Source of the DNA: an uncultured Acetobacterium sp.
Lineage (GTDB): Bacteria > Bacillota > Clostridia > Eubacteriales > Eubacteriaceae
Reading direction: 5' to 3'
Assembly (NCBI RefSeq): GCF_963664135.1
Contig: NZ_OY760905.1
Coordinates: 682,001 to 746,000, forward strand
DNA: 64,000 bases
In this document: positions 23,202 to 32,464 of the stretch, piece by piece
Position numbering within the stretch: position 1 is the first letter of the stretch
Layout: each line of letters begins with the position of its first letter
Made by a program: the position numbers and the translations under genes
Notes under the pieces: generated by a model
The model's input: only the letters and a program-made list of their open reading frames with translations
Told to the model about the DNA's origin: nothing
The model's database searches: none

Positions 23202-24809
23202 ATGAAAAGAAAAGTTAAATTACAAACTAAGATTACTCTATTAGTTACAACCGTGGTTTTTGTTTCCATATCGATCATCATTTTTTTTACCGTAACCTGG
23301 ATGACAAATACGATTGAAAGCAAGGCTGAAACCAATATCTTGAATGTGGCAAAGATGATTGCCCACTCAGAAGAAATCGTCAATGCACTGGAAACAAAAG
23401 ATCCTGATGGTCACATCGCAAACTATGCTGATTTACTGCTAAAAAATTTAGCACAGGTTGATTATATTATTGTGGTAGATATGGATGGCATCCGTTATTC
23501 CCACCCCAATCCGTCGATGATTGGCGAAACCTTTGTTGGCGGTGATGAAGTCCGGGTCGCTCAGGAAGGTGAAACCTATATTTCCGAAGCTACCGGAACC
23601 CTGGGAAAGGCGCTGCGAGCTTTTGCGCCCATCTATGATTCAACAAATCAAACCGAAATTGGTTTTGTCGCCGTAGGTACTCTGACTGACCATATTGAAA
23701 CCGCCAAAAATACTGCCATTCTCTATATTATTTTAATCAGTCTGGGCGCCTTGACGGTCGGTATTATCGGCGCTTTTGCCTTATCGAATAACATTAAAAA
23801 GATTTTATTGGGGCTAGAACCTGAAGAAATCAGCAAACTCTATACTGAAAAAATGGGGATGCTGGAAGCCATTCATGAAGGATTAATTGCCATTGATAAG
23901 CTTGGTCATATTACCCTGATTAACGATGCTGCCATCGATATCTTAAAATTCGGCAACAAATATGACAAAAATAATCTAATTGGTCACAATCTCGACGAGG
24001 TGATTCCCAATACTGAAATGATTAAGATTCTGAAAACCGGCAAATCCGAATTTGATCAAGAACAGCGCATCGATACCACCATTATCGTCACCAACCGTAT
24101 TCCCATTATGAATGAAGGTAAAATCATCGGAGCCATTGCCTCGTTCCGCGATAAAACCAAAGTGACCAAATTGGCCGAAGAGCTGACTGGGGTCAAAAAA
24201 CTGGCTTGGTCTTTACGGGCCCAAAATCACGAATTTATGAATAAGCTCCACACTATCTCGGGATTGATTCAACTGGAAGAATATGATGAAGCCCTGGCCT
24301 TTATTTCGGAAGTGGCTAAAAGCCGCAACAACATCAGCGATATTTTAACCAATAACATCAAAAATCCCTATATCTCGGCGCTTTTACTATCAAAATATGC
24401 CAAGGCAGAGGAATGTCGGGTCAAACTGAATATCGATGAAGAATCCCGATTAGGCCAACTACCGATGGACATGAGAACTGAAGACATTGTTTCAATCATC
24501 GGTAACCTGGTTGAAAACTCGCTGGACGAGGTTAGCAATGATGGCACTGGAACTGTTTATATTAAAATTCTGGCGGATGAAAAAAACTTGACGATTCAGG
24601 TCAAGGACAATGGCGGCGGAATTGCTCCTGAAAATCGGGATAAAATTTACTCCCAGGGCTTTTCAACTAAAAAAGATCAGCGGGGCAATGGCATGTTTAT
24701 TGTCAAAAATATCATCGACGAATTTGGCGGAACCACCAGTCTAAATTGTGATGACGGTGTTTTCTGGAATATCAGAATTCCCATGAAAAGGGGTGAGCAA
24801 GATGATTGA
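23202..24809 (+). CDS. CitA/DcuS/MaeK-type sensor histidine kinase
   Basis: Membrane sensor kinase of 535 residues. One helix at about 11-33, an extracytoplasmic PAS-like (sCache) domain of about 135 residues, a second helix at about 170-196, a cytoplasmic PAS domain (about 215-325), then the phosphoacceptor His in RAQNHEFMNKLH near residue 343 and the ATPase with NLVENSLDE (N box), KDNGGGIAP (G1) and GNGMFIVKNIIDEFGG (G2). This is the class that senses citrate, malate or fumarate outside the cell. It partners with the response regulator that overlaps its 3' end and probably controls the malic enzyme and permease genes upstream. Confidence 0.92.
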   Translation: MKRKVKLQTKITLLVTTVVFVSISIIIFFTVTWMTNTIESKAETNILNVAKMIAHSEEIVNALETKDPDGHIANYADLLLKNLAQVDYIIVVDMDGIRYSHPNPSMIGETFVGGDEVRVAQEGETYISEATGTLGKALRAFAPIYDSTNQTEIGFVAVGTLTDHIETAKNTAILYIILISLGALTVGIIGAFALSNNIKKILLGLEPEEISKLYTEKMGMLEAIHEGLIAIDKLGHITLINDAAIDILKFGNKYDKNNLIGHNLDEVIPNTEMIKILKTGKSEFDQEQRIDTTIIVTNRIPIMNEGKIIGAIASFRDKTKVTKLAEELTGVKKLAWSLRAQNHEFMNKLHTISGLIQLEEYDEALAFISEVAKSRNNISDILTNNIKNPYISALLLSKYAKAEECRVKLNIDEESRLGQLPMDMRTEDIVSIIGNLVENSLDEVSNDGTGTVYIKILADEKNLTIQVKDNGGGIAPENRDKIYSQGFSTKKDQRGNGMFIVKNIIDEFGGTTSLNCDDGVFWNIRIPMKRGEQDD

Positions 24810-25476
24810 GGTAATGATTGTTGAAGATGATCCGATGGTGCGGGATATTAATGCAAAATTTCTGGAGCGCATTGATGGATTTAAACTTTGTGCTGCGGTT
24901 GCCAATCTCGAGAATGCCCGAAAATACATTGCCATCAAAAAACCGGATCTGATTCTACTGGATGTCTATCTGCCCAAAGAAAATGGTATTGATTTCCTCA
25001 AATGGATCCGGGAAAAAAACATTGATGTGGATATTATTTTAATCACTGCTGATAAATCCATTGACCGGATTCAGGAATCCTTTCGTTACGGAGCGGTGGA
25101 TTATCTGATCAAACCCTTTACCTTCGAACGATTCAAAGAAGCCTTGCTGCAGTTTAAAAGCCGGCATGAAAAATTCAGAAAAAATAACGAAATTGAGCAA
25201 CAGGATTTAGATCAGCTGATATCTAATATTAGCCAAACAAATCAAGAAGATGATTTTGCCAAGGGTTTTAACAAATACACCTATCAATCCATTTGGGCTG
25301 AAATCGAAAAAAGCAATTACCACGCGTTTACTGCCGATGTTCTAGCCGAAAAACTCGGCATTGCTCGGGTTACAGTGCGGCGCTATCTTGAACATATGGA
25401 AAAAGAGAAAAAAATCAAGAAGCAAGTTGAATACGGCAAGGTGGGCCGGCCTCAATATAAGTATCATAAAATTTAG
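24802..25476 (+). CDS. CitB/DcuR/MaeR-type response regulator
   Basis: Response regulator of 225 residues. Receiver: acidic pocket VEDDPMV, phosphoacceptor Asp in LILLDVYLP near residue 54, Thr/Lys in LITAD and YLIKPF. The C-terminal 90 residues contain a helix-turn-helix (ADVLAEKLGIARVTVRRYLE) typical of the CitB/DcuR branch. ATG 24802 overlaps the kinase stop by 8 bases and follows GGGGTGA; a GTG at 24793 is an alternative. Targets are expected to be the neighbouring malate genes. Confidence 0.92.
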   Translation: MIEVMIVEDDPMVRDINAKFLERIDGFKLCAAVANLENARKYIAIKKPDLILLDVYLPKENGIDFLKWIREKNIDVDIILITADKSIDRIQESFRYGAVDYLIKPFTFERFKEALLQFKSRHEKFRKNNEIEQQDLDQLISNISQTNQEDDFAKGFNKYTYQSIWAEIEKSNYHAFTADVLAEKLGIARVTVRRYLEHMEKEKKIKKQVEYGKVGRPQYKYHKI

Positions 25477-25507
25477 TATTGTTAAACAACCTGCTACCCT
25501 TAAATAT

Positions 25508-25550
25508 AAGGCCGCCATTCAGTCGACTTCGGCGATTGAATGACGGCCTT
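25508..25550. terminator. Bidirectional terminator after response regulator
   Basis: AAGGCCGCCATTCA pairs with TGAATGACGGCCTT (one mismatch). T-rich on the plus side; it also serves the converging gene. Confidence 0.85.
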
Positions 25551-25562
25551 TATATTAGATTT

Positions 25563-26315
25563 TTAATGATTCTTTTGCTCCTGTTTATTTTTCAGCAACA
25601 GACTATTTTCTCGGCATTCTTCGGCAAAATCGGCATAAGCTTCCAGATAGTCTTCGTAATCAATGGTGCAATCTCTATCGTCAAATGATTTGCAGTACCC
25701 TTCCAGAGCTTTCCAATCCCGGCTGTAGGCGTGAAAACTCAGGGCATGATGAGTATAGGACCCCAGTTCATTGATCCCGATTTCACTGGCGATGTATCTT
25801 GATAGCTCAAGCAGGGCGAAAATATTCATGGCGACTGCCTTAACCCCATCATTGCTTCTAAATACCACGTCGGTATTTAATTTACCGTCTTTGACTGTGT
25901 AATGAATGAGCTGCAGGCAGGGCGGATGGTTCAACCGCGCAGCCTCCTGATTGGCCACATGCAGGGTCGCCTGTCTGGTCTCAGGATCATCTTTTAGTTT
26001 ATTAATAATAAAATCGATGTTTTTAGAGAACAAATCATGATAGGTATAGCCGTACATGTCTTTTTCAAAATCCTTAGTGCCTTCAACAATTTCCAATACA
26101 TAATCAACCAGAGTTTCCAACCCCGTCGGCATGGCCATTGTTATTTTTATCGCCTGGACACTGTCAATGTCCATCAGCAAGTGAATTTCTTTTAAATTGT
26201 CTTCCCGATCCTGATTCTTGCCGACGACGACATCAGCCTTATTCAAAGCTTTCATTGCCGCCTCAATACCCTTATGCAGTTCGGTTTCGTGAATATAAGT
26301 AACCATCATTTTCAC
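25563..26315 (-). CDS. Divergent thymidylate-synthase-like protein
   Basis: Protein of about 250 residues with the ThyA fold signature but a distant sequence. Conserved: the catalytic Cys in NHPPCLQLIHY near residue 134, DGKLNTDVVFRSNDGV (family: RS.D..LG), AMNIFALLELSRYIA (Asn that contacts the base) and LSFHAYSRDW (His/Tyr that hold the sugar). The usual double Arg that grips the phosphate reads ETRQ. The cofactor-binding N-terminal RTG motif of standard ThyA is not visible. This fits the archaeal/phage-like branch that includes dUMP methylases and dCMP hydroxymethylases. Start is GTG 26315 or the ATGs two and three codons later; the ribosome binding site is weak. Confidence 0.72.
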   Translation of the reverse strand: MKMMVTYIHETELHKGIEAAMKALNKADVVVGKNQDREDNLKEIHLLMDIDSVQAIKITMAMPTGLETLVDYVLEIVEGTKDFEKDMYGYTYHDLFSKNIDFIINKLKDDPETRQATLHVANQEAARLNHPPCLQLIHYTVKDGKLNTDVVFRSNDGVKAVAMNIFALLELSRYIASEIGINELGSYTHHALSFHAYSRDWKALEGYCKSFDDRDCTIDYEDYLEAYADFAEECRENSLLLKNKQEQKNH

Positions 26316-26415
26316 ATCGTATTAACTTTATAATAAAATTATGTAAAGCAACTACGAGATCCTTTCATTTAATAATAGGTAAATCAAATTACCCTCAATG
26401 TAGTTTTATAACTTT

Positions 26416-27207
26416 CTAAACGAAAAATAAAGCCACCAAAGCACCCGCCATGCGAGCGGTCATTACTTTCAAATGGCCGGAATGCACCGGTGTATAGTAC
26501 TTGCTCGAGTTATCGATCCAGCCTTTATCTTTCCAATACCGATAATCATAACGCTCATGGTCTTGTTCATTCTTCTGCCAATATTTTTGCTGAACTTTGA
26601 AAAACAACAGCGACTGAAAAGATGGACACCCTACGCTTTGAGCTTGAATGGAGTCAAACAATTTTTTAGCTGTCTGCTTGATCTGCCGTTCATATTTGGT
26701 TTTAATTTCGTGATCTGGCATATTGCTTCCGGCCCGAAACTTCGCTTTAACAGCTACCTCAACTCCCCAGGTATTCAAGGCTCTGGCCATAGTATCGGCA
26801 GCATGCATGGTGGATCCCCCACCCGAAGTGGTGACCACCGCTGCAGCTTTACCGGCAAATGCCGGACGATGGCAATTAAAGGCCATCCTGTCAATCCAAT
26901 TCTTCATGATGCCATTCACATCTTCAACGTAAACCGGACTCCCCAGGATCATTCCCTCTGCTTTGCTGATTTTATCCTGAATTTCAAGCAGATCATCCTT
27001 TAATGGACAACTATCCTCCCCTTGATCAAAGCAGATCCGGCAGCCACAACAAAATTTGAGATTGGTTTCGCTGAGTTGGATACGCTCAAATTCCATTGGA
27101 ATCTCATAGACCTTTCCAATTTTTTGAAGTTCTGACTCGATTTGGGCGCTAAAACCTGCGGTATTCCCGTTTTTTCTTCCACTACTGATCAGTGTAATTA
27201 TTTTCAT
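26416..27207 (-). CDS. Flavodoxin-fold iron-sulfur flavoprotein-like reductase
   Basis: Redox protein of 263 residues, paralogous to the gene at 14119. FMN loop SSGRKNGNTAGFSAQIESEL, Cys cluster CCGCRICFDQGEDSCPLKDD near residue 54 (the spacing of Isf-type cluster ligands), SPVYVEDVNGIMKNWIDR as the second flavin loop and TTSGGGSTMH as the third. Likely NAD(P)H- or ferredoxin-linked. The last 25 residues are hydrophobic (MTARMAGALVALFFV), which may form an amphipathic or membrane-touching helix. Neighbour 27301 is on the same strand but 90 bases away. Confidence 0.82.
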   Translation of the reverse strand: MKIITLISSGRKNGNTAGFSAQIESELQKIGKVYEIPMEFERIQLSETNLKFCCGCRICFDQGEDSCPLKDDLLEIQDKISKAEGMILGSPVYVEDVNGIMKNWIDRMAFNCHRPAFAGKAAAVVTTSGGGSTMHAADTMARALNTWGVEVAVKAKFRAGSNMPDHEIKTKYERQIKQTAKKLFDSIQAQSVGCPSFQSLLFFKVQQKYWQKNEQDHERYDYRYWKDKGWIDNSSKYYTPVHSGHLKVMTARMAGALVALFFV

Positions 27208-27300
27208 AACGATGGATTTGCCTTTCCTTAAATCATTTCCAATTTATCAGTATAGGTAATCGTAAGAATTTGGTCGATTCAGTGCATCATAGCGATTGTT

Positions 27301-27939
27301 TTAGAATTTTTCTATAAATCCATCTAATACTGCACCTCGATTAATTGGCATGCCATGTGAAGGGCAAATCCAATCATATTTCAGATCCTTTATGATTGAA
27401 ATTGCTTTTTTAGCTTCCACATGGTTCCAATTCATGAATTTTGGTAACATTTCTAATTTTCCATTGGATTCCTTAAATAAATCACCAATAAACAGTATAT
27501 TTCGATACTGAATAATTGAATGTCCGGGAGTGTGACCGGGTGCATGAATGATATGAACCTCCCCAAAACATTGATCCGCTTGATACGTACCCGTAATCTG
27601 CGGCTTGGGAGGACGAACGAAGGTTTCAATCATTCGTTTGAAACCAGGTCGTTTTTTCTCACCCATAATATAGGGGACATCTTCTTTGGGCGCCCAAATT
27701 TCAGCGTCAGTGGCATCTTGCAATGCTTTGGCATTGCCAATATGATCGACATCATGGTGGGTCAAAAGAATTTTTTTTATGCTCTGAGCCGGCACATTCA
27801 GACTCGCCAGCTCAACCAGAATTTTCTCAGCCAACCCGGGCATTCCGGTATCAATCAGGATCCCTTCATCTGATCGAATATAAAACACATGTCCCTGTTT
27901 TGTACAATCCAACTGATAAATACCTTTGGTTATTTCCAT
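27301..27939 (-). CDS. MBL-fold metallohydrolase (glyoxalase II-like)
   Basis: Metallo-beta-lactamase fold enzyme of 212 residues. LLTHHDVDHIGN (HHxDH) near residue 58, HAPGHTPGHSIIQY and FIGDLF give the remaining metal ligands, and the final His is in CPSHGMPI. GILIDTGMPG is the usual strand before the metal site. Substrate not determined; thioesters or small lactones are common in this group. ATG 27939 follows GGAGGG and is preferred to an in-frame start six codons upstream. Confidence 0.85.
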   Translation of the reverse strand: MEITKGIYQLDCTKQGHVFYIRSDEGILIDTGMPGLAEKILVELASLNVPAQSIKKILLTHHDVDHIGNAKALQDATDAEIWAPKEDVPYIMGEKKRPGFKRMIETFVRPPKPQITGTYQADQCFGEVHIIHAPGHTPGHSIIQYRNILFIGDLFKESNGKLEMLPKFMNWNHVEAKKAISIIKDLKYDWICPSHGMPINRGAVLDGFIEKF

Positions 27940-28044
27940 TTTCAGGCCCTCCGTCAAGACGAATTTTAAAATTTCACATTGTTAAGACTCTTTCCATCAA
28001 CCAGCAGCGAAAAAATTGCGGATTTTTGATATCTCCCCAACTCG

Positions 28045-29019
28045 CTATGATTGCATTTGAGTCTCGATGTTATGTATTTCTGACAACGCTTCATAAAAAA
28101 GATCTGGCTGATCCATCATCGTTAAATGTCCGGCATCTGGAATAATGGTTATCATTTTTCTTGGTGCTTCAACCTCATTAAAATAATCCTGTGCTATTAT
28201 ATACGGTACCTGCCAGTCGTTTCCGCCTAAAATATAGTAGATCGGTATCTGATAATCCCGGGATTCAATTCTCAGGTTAAATTCACCAAGATAACGATAC
28301 ACCAGTTTATTCGCCTTGTTGATATTTAAAAACGCCAAAATATCAGAAAACTTGAATATTGGACTTTTTAGTATTGTTGTTACACTATTAAAAGAAGACT
28401 CATTGTCCAATTGATATTTTCTCTGGAGCTTTCGAATCACCTTGCATTTTTCTAAAAAGACTTTATCAAAAACGATCGTTTCCCCGGGATACTCCCCGAT
28501 GGACTCCAGCTTCTTCATGGATTTCTGATCATTTGCCTGCCCAATTATTTCTTTGACCTTATTATATCCGATTTGTTCATTTTCTACCATACAGACAACT
28601 TGACCAACGCCAATATAATACGCGATCTCTTCAGGGTAGCGCCTGATAAATACCGTACCTAACACGCTTCCCCAGGAATGCCCCAATAGAATGATTTTGT
28701 TTTTATTATATTTCTTTTTGAGATAGTGGATCACTTCAAGCATATCTTCCAGCATCAGATCAATTGTCGGCTGTTTGTCAGGATTTTTAGATAACGTTTT
28801 CCCGGCTCCTCGCTGATCCCAGTGAACCACTGTATATTTGTCTTCCCATTTTTGCTGAAATGCCTCAGTAAATAATGATTCCGACGAACCGGGACCACCA
28901 TGCAAAAACAGCATAACTGGATTGTCTATTTTTGTTCCCAGATGAAAAAAAAATTGGTCAATACCATTAATCAATACATATTCATCCAGATAAATTGTGC
29001 GTTTTGGGTTTCTTTTCAT
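28045..29019 (-). CDS. Alpha/beta hydrolase, proline iminopeptidase-like
   Basis: Serine hydrolase of about 324 residues in the alpha/beta fold. The oxyanion loop FLHGGPGSSESLF and the HWDQRGAGKT segment are the signature of the proline iminopeptidase group. The nucleophile is Ser in LLGHSWGSVLG, the acid lies in LGGNDWQVPY or close by, and the His is in PDAGHLTMMD. Cytosolic; no signal peptide. ATG 29019 follows GAGGAA; a TTG five codons upstream is an alternative. It lies just downstream of the surface protein gene on the same strand (about 20 bases). Confidence 0.82.
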   Translation of the reverse strand: MKRNPKRTIYLDEYVLINGIDQFFFHLGTKIDNPVMLFLHGGPGSSESLFTEAFQQKWEDKYTVVHWDQRGAGKTLSKNPDKQPTIDLMLEDMLEVIHYLKKKYNKNKIILLGHSWGSVLGTVFIRRYPEEIAYYIGVGQVVCMVENEQIGYNKVKEIIGQANDQKSMKKLESIGEYPGETIVFDKVFLEKCKVIRKLQRKYQLDNESSFNSVTTILKSPIFKFSDILAFLNINKANKLVYRYLGEFNLRIESRDYQIPIYYILGGNDWQVPYIIAQDYFNEVEAPRKMITIIPDAGHLTMMDQPDLFYEALSEIHNIETQMQS

Positions 29020-29038
29020 CGGAGTATTCCTCAAATTT

Positions 29039-30355
29039 CTAAGCGTTAACTTCTCGCGTTCTTACTAGATAAGCAAGACCAATCAGCAATAACAAGGCTA
29101 GTCCTGCCACTGTTGCATCCGTTCCAGTCGTATCTACACCTGTTTTAGGATTGGATGAGTTGTTGGCATAGTGTTTTTTTAAATCCTTTGAGGAAAGCGG
29201 TTCAAGGTACAAATGGGAGGCGTTAAGATCGACATCCCCATAAATTGGGCTGATCGCAATGCTGCCTTCAGCCACAAGCGCTTTGGCAATGGCCCCATGG
29301 GTGCAAAGATCAAGAATCCCATTGTTGATGTTGATCTTATTATAAGAGAATAATGCTCCGGCGTCACCATTTTCAGCGATTGATTTCACCGTGGTGACGC
29401 CACCATTAACTACCAGGTTGTCATAGGCTCCGATGCCTCTGCTGTAACTGACGGGAGCATCGGTGAAAACATTAAGATTCCCGCCATTGATGACCAGATC
29501 ACCAAAAGCAAACAGACCAAAGGCACCGGCATAATCACTATTGTAAGCAGTCGCATCAATGTTGCCACCATTGATAGTAAGATTACCCATAGTCATGACT
29601 TCAGCATTATCACCTGCTAAAATGCCAACGGCGGAGCTGGAATTTCCATAGCCGACTGCTGAGATATCATAAGTACCGCTGTCAATGACCAGATTACCAA
29701 CGACATTGATTCCACCACCCATTAAATCAGGTGTCGCCTGTCCTTCAGCAATCAGGGTGCCAGTGCCGCTGGCATTCATATCACCTTCAACTTTAACCGC
29801 AAAAGCATTATCGGTTTTAAGTATATTGGTACCTAATAGAACAAGTTTGAAAGGAACTACTGCCGTTTTGACATCCAACTTTTCGCCAATAAAATTATTG
29901 AGGGTCAATTCATTTGTTGCGGTATCATAGGCATAGTTAGCGCCGATGTTGGCAGCCAGGACATCAATGATCACGCCATTCTGGGTTAAGCATAAATAAG
30001 TTGCTGTTGTTGAATCAACAGCTGCTGATTCAACAACAGCAGGATCACGGTCTGATGTTGTCAGTTGTTCCGGAATAGCAGGCGTTTCAGGCATTACATC
30101 CGCTGGAACAATCAATTCATCGGTGACTGGTTGTTCAGCCACAACCGCAGGCGCAACTGCATTTTCAAGCACGGCTTGTTCTGACTCAACAGATGCCGCT
30201 GTTGCTGCTTCACTTGTTATCAAAACAAGACTTATGTCACTGTCAGTCGTTGCCGCTGCTGCTTCGTCATTTGCTGCTAATGCCGATACCGGTACCAGCG
30301 TGAACAGCACCGCCATTACCATCAATAAGGATAAAAATTTCGATATTTTTTTCAC
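29039..30355 (-). CDS. Sortase-anchored surface protein (NPKTG) with beta-helix-like repeats
   Basis: Exported wall protein of 438 residues. Signal peptide of 27 residues (MKKISKFLSLLMVMAVLF, cleavage after ALA), an Ala/Glu/Val-rich low-complexity stretch (about 30-115), then a repeat region in which LTINGGNIDA, LVINGGNLNV, LVVNGGVTTV and ININNGILDL recur at about 30-residue steps, as in carbohydrate-binding or pectate-lyase-like beta-helices. The C-terminus has the sorting motif NPKTG, a hydrophobic helix and RTREVNA. NPKTG is a variant of LPXTG, and no sortase gene is in the window. Start is GTG 30355 with GGAG upstream. Ligand unknown. Confidence 0.8.
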   Translation of the reverse strand: MKKISKFLSLLMVMAVLFTLVPVSALAANDEAAAATTDSDISLVLITSEAATAASVESEQAVLENAVAPAVVAEQPVTDELIVPADVMPETPAIPEQLTTSDRDPAVVESAAVDSTTATYLCLTQNGVIIDVLAANIGANYAYDTATNELTLNNFIGEKLDVKTAVVPFKLVLLGTNILKTDNAFAVKVEGDMNASGTGTLIAEGQATPDLMGGGINVVGNLVIDSGTYDISAVGYGNSSSAVGILAGDNAEVMTMGNLTINGGNIDATAYNSDYAGAFGLFAFGDLVINGGNLNVFTDAPVSYSRGIGAYDNLVVNGGVTTVKSIAENGDAGALFSYNKININNGILDLCTHGAIAKALVAEGSIAISPIYGDVDLNASHLYLEPLSSKDLKKHYANNSSNPKTGVDTTGTDATVAGLALLLLIGLAYLVRTREVNA

Positions 30356-30565
30356 TTTTGTGCTCCATTTCTAAATATGTATTTAATTAAATTTTTCGAG
30401 ATATTATTATAACGCTCTTTTAAAAAGAAATCACATTGTGTAATTCAATGTTCTTTAAATTACATAATACAATACGAATACGATAACATAAGTGGCAAAA
30501 AAGTCAATCGATGATCACGCATGAACCTGTGTATCAAGAAATCTTTCCTGTCTGTTTTACCGGCT
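30356..30565. other. AT-rich intergenic region with likely promoter of the surface protein
   Basis: On the minus strand a TATAAT-like box lies about 50 bases upstream of the GTG start. Nothing else was recognised. Confidence 0.3.
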
Positions 30566-31096
30566 TCATAGCCGGTTTATTATCCTAATCTGAAGGCTTT
30601 CCATTACATCCAAAGCAGCCTCATGCAATCGCTCATCGTTGCTGGCGACGCAGGCCGCATCAACAACAATCTCCGCTTCCGGCAACGCTGCCTTTGCCAG
30701 GACTGCATCGGAAAGCAGACAGATATTCGAAACAACACCCACCAGTTCTATTCGATCATATTTGTTCGCGGCCAGATAGTTGGCTAATTCCATTGAGCCA
30801 AAGGCAATCTTTTCAAAGATCGTATCTTTTTCTGTGCAGAGTTCAGCTATTTTACCATAGAGATTCCATCCATCTGTTCCTTTGATGCAATGCACAATTG
30901 GGAGCTTTCTACCTTCCTGGGTATTCAAATATTCCGCTGTATGGGTATCAAAGGTAAAGATAATTTCATTGCCGTCATTACGGTACTTTTTTATTTTTTC
31001 AGCAATCGCATCTTCCAGGGAAACCGCTTGAGGAAAGCCAAGTGCCCCATCCACAAAATCATTCTGATAATCAATAACAAGAAGTATTTCTTTCAT
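30566..31096 (-). CDS. Nicotinamidase/isochorismatase family cysteine hydrolase
   Basis: Cytosolic hydrolase of 176 residues. The catalytic triad of the family is visible: Asp in LLVIDYQNDF (residue about 9), Lys in TIFEKIAFGS, and Cys in VVSNICLLSD, with the cis-peptide Val-Val before it. TFDTHTAEYL supplies metal-site residues. PncA (nicotinamide to nicotinate, NAD salvage) is the closest guess from DYQNDF and GxVxxIC wording, but other amidases share these. ATG 31096 is taken; an ATG at 31129 is possible. Both have weak ribosome binding sites. Confidence 0.8.
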   Translation of the reverse strand: MKEILLVIDYQNDFVDGALGFPQAVSLEDAIAEKIKKYRNDGNEIIFTFDTHTAEYLNTQEGRKLPIVHCIKGTDGWNLYGKIAELCTEKDTIFEKIAFGSMELANYLAANKYDRIELVGVVSNICLLSDAVLAKAALPEAEIVVDAACVASNDERLHEAALDVMESLQIRIINRL

Positions 31097-31328
31097 TTTT
31101 AACTCATTTCTTTTTTTATTAAAATTCATTTTCTTTGATTTAAGGTCATTAATTGAAATGTCATCACGTAATGTTTGACTTCGTTCAAAGCCTTTTTAAA
31201 ATTATTTATATTTTTGTTTTATGCATCCCCATAGTAAAACTGAAAGGGTACTAAGAAAGCAAGGTTTTATCCTTGACGTTTTTTACAAATATGGTTATGA
31301 TTAACAAAACATGAAAAGAGGTGCACCC

Positions 31329-31703
31329 ATGATCTCAGAAAAATTGCTTGAAAAAATTCGTCAACTCCGTAAAGATCTTGATAACCTGTCTCAAGAAAAT
31401 TTTGAAAAAGGAATTAAGCTTTTTGCCGCGTCAAAAGCCGAGTCCGGGAAATCCTACGGTGCTGATGTTATCAGCAAGAAAGAATATGAACGACTTTCAA
31501 AAAATCCCGAATACAACCAGGCTGCGGAGACCGTCACCGACACATTGACCCTTTTGGAAGAGTTGGACAATTTGGAATGGGTGTATAATGACCTGATTCG
31601 CAAACTTTATCATACCCGACCTGAAATACCAAAAGTGGCAGATGACGATGATAGTGTTTACTCTCTCGAACCGCCTTTTACCCGATCAAAATTTTTGAAT
31701 TGA
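31329..31703 (+). CDS. Small soluble helical protein, unknown function
   Basis: Hypothetical protein of 124 residues, mainly helical (LLEKIRQLRKDLDNLSQENF; LTLLEELDNLEWVYNDLIRK) with a flexible acidic tail (VADDDDSVYSLEPPF). No known motif. ATG 31329 follows AGAGGTG and is preferred over ATG 31311. Converges with the DUF924 gene. Confidence 0.6.
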   Translation: MISEKLLEKIRQLRKDLDNLSQENFEKGIKLFAASKAESGKSYGADVISKKEYERLSKNPEYNQAAETVTDTLTLLEELDNLEWVYNDLIRKLYHTRPEIPKVADDDDSVYSLEPPFTRSKFLN

Positions 31704-31717
31704 GCTTAGTGTATATT

Positions 31718-32266
31718 TTAGAAGCTACTATCCGGTAATTTAAGAAATTCAAGTTCGGGAAACGTGGACCGACGGTGCAAAACTTCATTTCGATGTGGAT
31801 AGCGTCCAAATTGATCAATAATAGCTTTGTGTTTTAATTCAAATTGCAAGGTTAAATCATCACCTAATGCTTCGAAAAGCAGCAGCCCCTGTTCGTGAAT
31901 CGCTGATGATTCCGAATGCATAAAAGGCATCAGAATAAATTTTTTATGATTTTCTGGCAAGTCTGAAAAGCCCTCGTCTGTCACTGCTTCTTGTGCCAGC
32001 GACAAGGCCATGGGATCTTGTGCGAACGCCTTTGCCTTGTCGCGATTGAGATTTCTGGAAAATTGATCCAATACAATAATTTCTGCACATCTGCCCTGGA
32101 TCGACGCTCGCCAATTTGCTAGTCGGCCCTGACTCCCAGCGAGCCAGACATCGTAAAATTTTTCGTTTATTTGCTGATCAAAGGTTTCATTCTTTTGAAA
32201 CCAAAAAGGTTTATTATCCGGATTGAACCAAAAATCCAACACATTTTGCCATGCCATCTTTTTCAT
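31718..32266 (-). CDS. DUF924 family protein
   Basis: Protein of 182 residues that spans a full DUF924 (TPR-like helical) domain: VLDFWFNPDNKPFWFQKN at the start, IIVLDQFSRNLNRDKAKAFA, FILMPFMHSESSAIHEQGL, and RYPHRNEVLHRRSTFPELEFL at the end. DUF924 proteins are widespread, mostly in Proteobacteria, and uncharacterised. GGAAGG precedes ATG 32266. Apparently single. Confidence 0.88.
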   Translation of the reverse strand: MKKMAWQNVLDFWFNPDNKPFWFQKNETFDQQINEKFYDVWLAGSQGRLANWRASIQGRCAEIIVLDQFSRNLNRDKAKAFAQDPMALSLAQEAVTDEGFSDLPENHKKFILMPFMHSESSAIHEQGLLLFEALGDDLTLQFELKHKAIIDQFGRYPHRNEVLHRRSTFPELEFLKLPDSSF

Positions 32267-32396
32267 TTTCGACCTTCCTTTTTTTATTTACGCCAAAGCA
32301 ACCGATAATTTTACACTTGCCTTTTAATCGATACCAAAAGAATCACAATTAATGCCAGTTGTTTTATATCTTTTATCATAACTGATAAATTCAGTA

Positions 32397-32426
32397 ATGA
32401 CAAGACTGGCTTTTATTTGGTATTAT
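32397..32426 (+). promoter_or_regulatory. Possible promoter of the leader ORF / RsmH-like gene
   Basis: ATGACA, 18-base spacer, TATTAT; an overlapping TATAAT at 32426-32431 is an alternative -10 without a matching -35. Confidence 0.35.
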
Positions 32427-32464
32427 ATAATTTGCTACCTAAAACGATAAACGCGGAGGAAATA

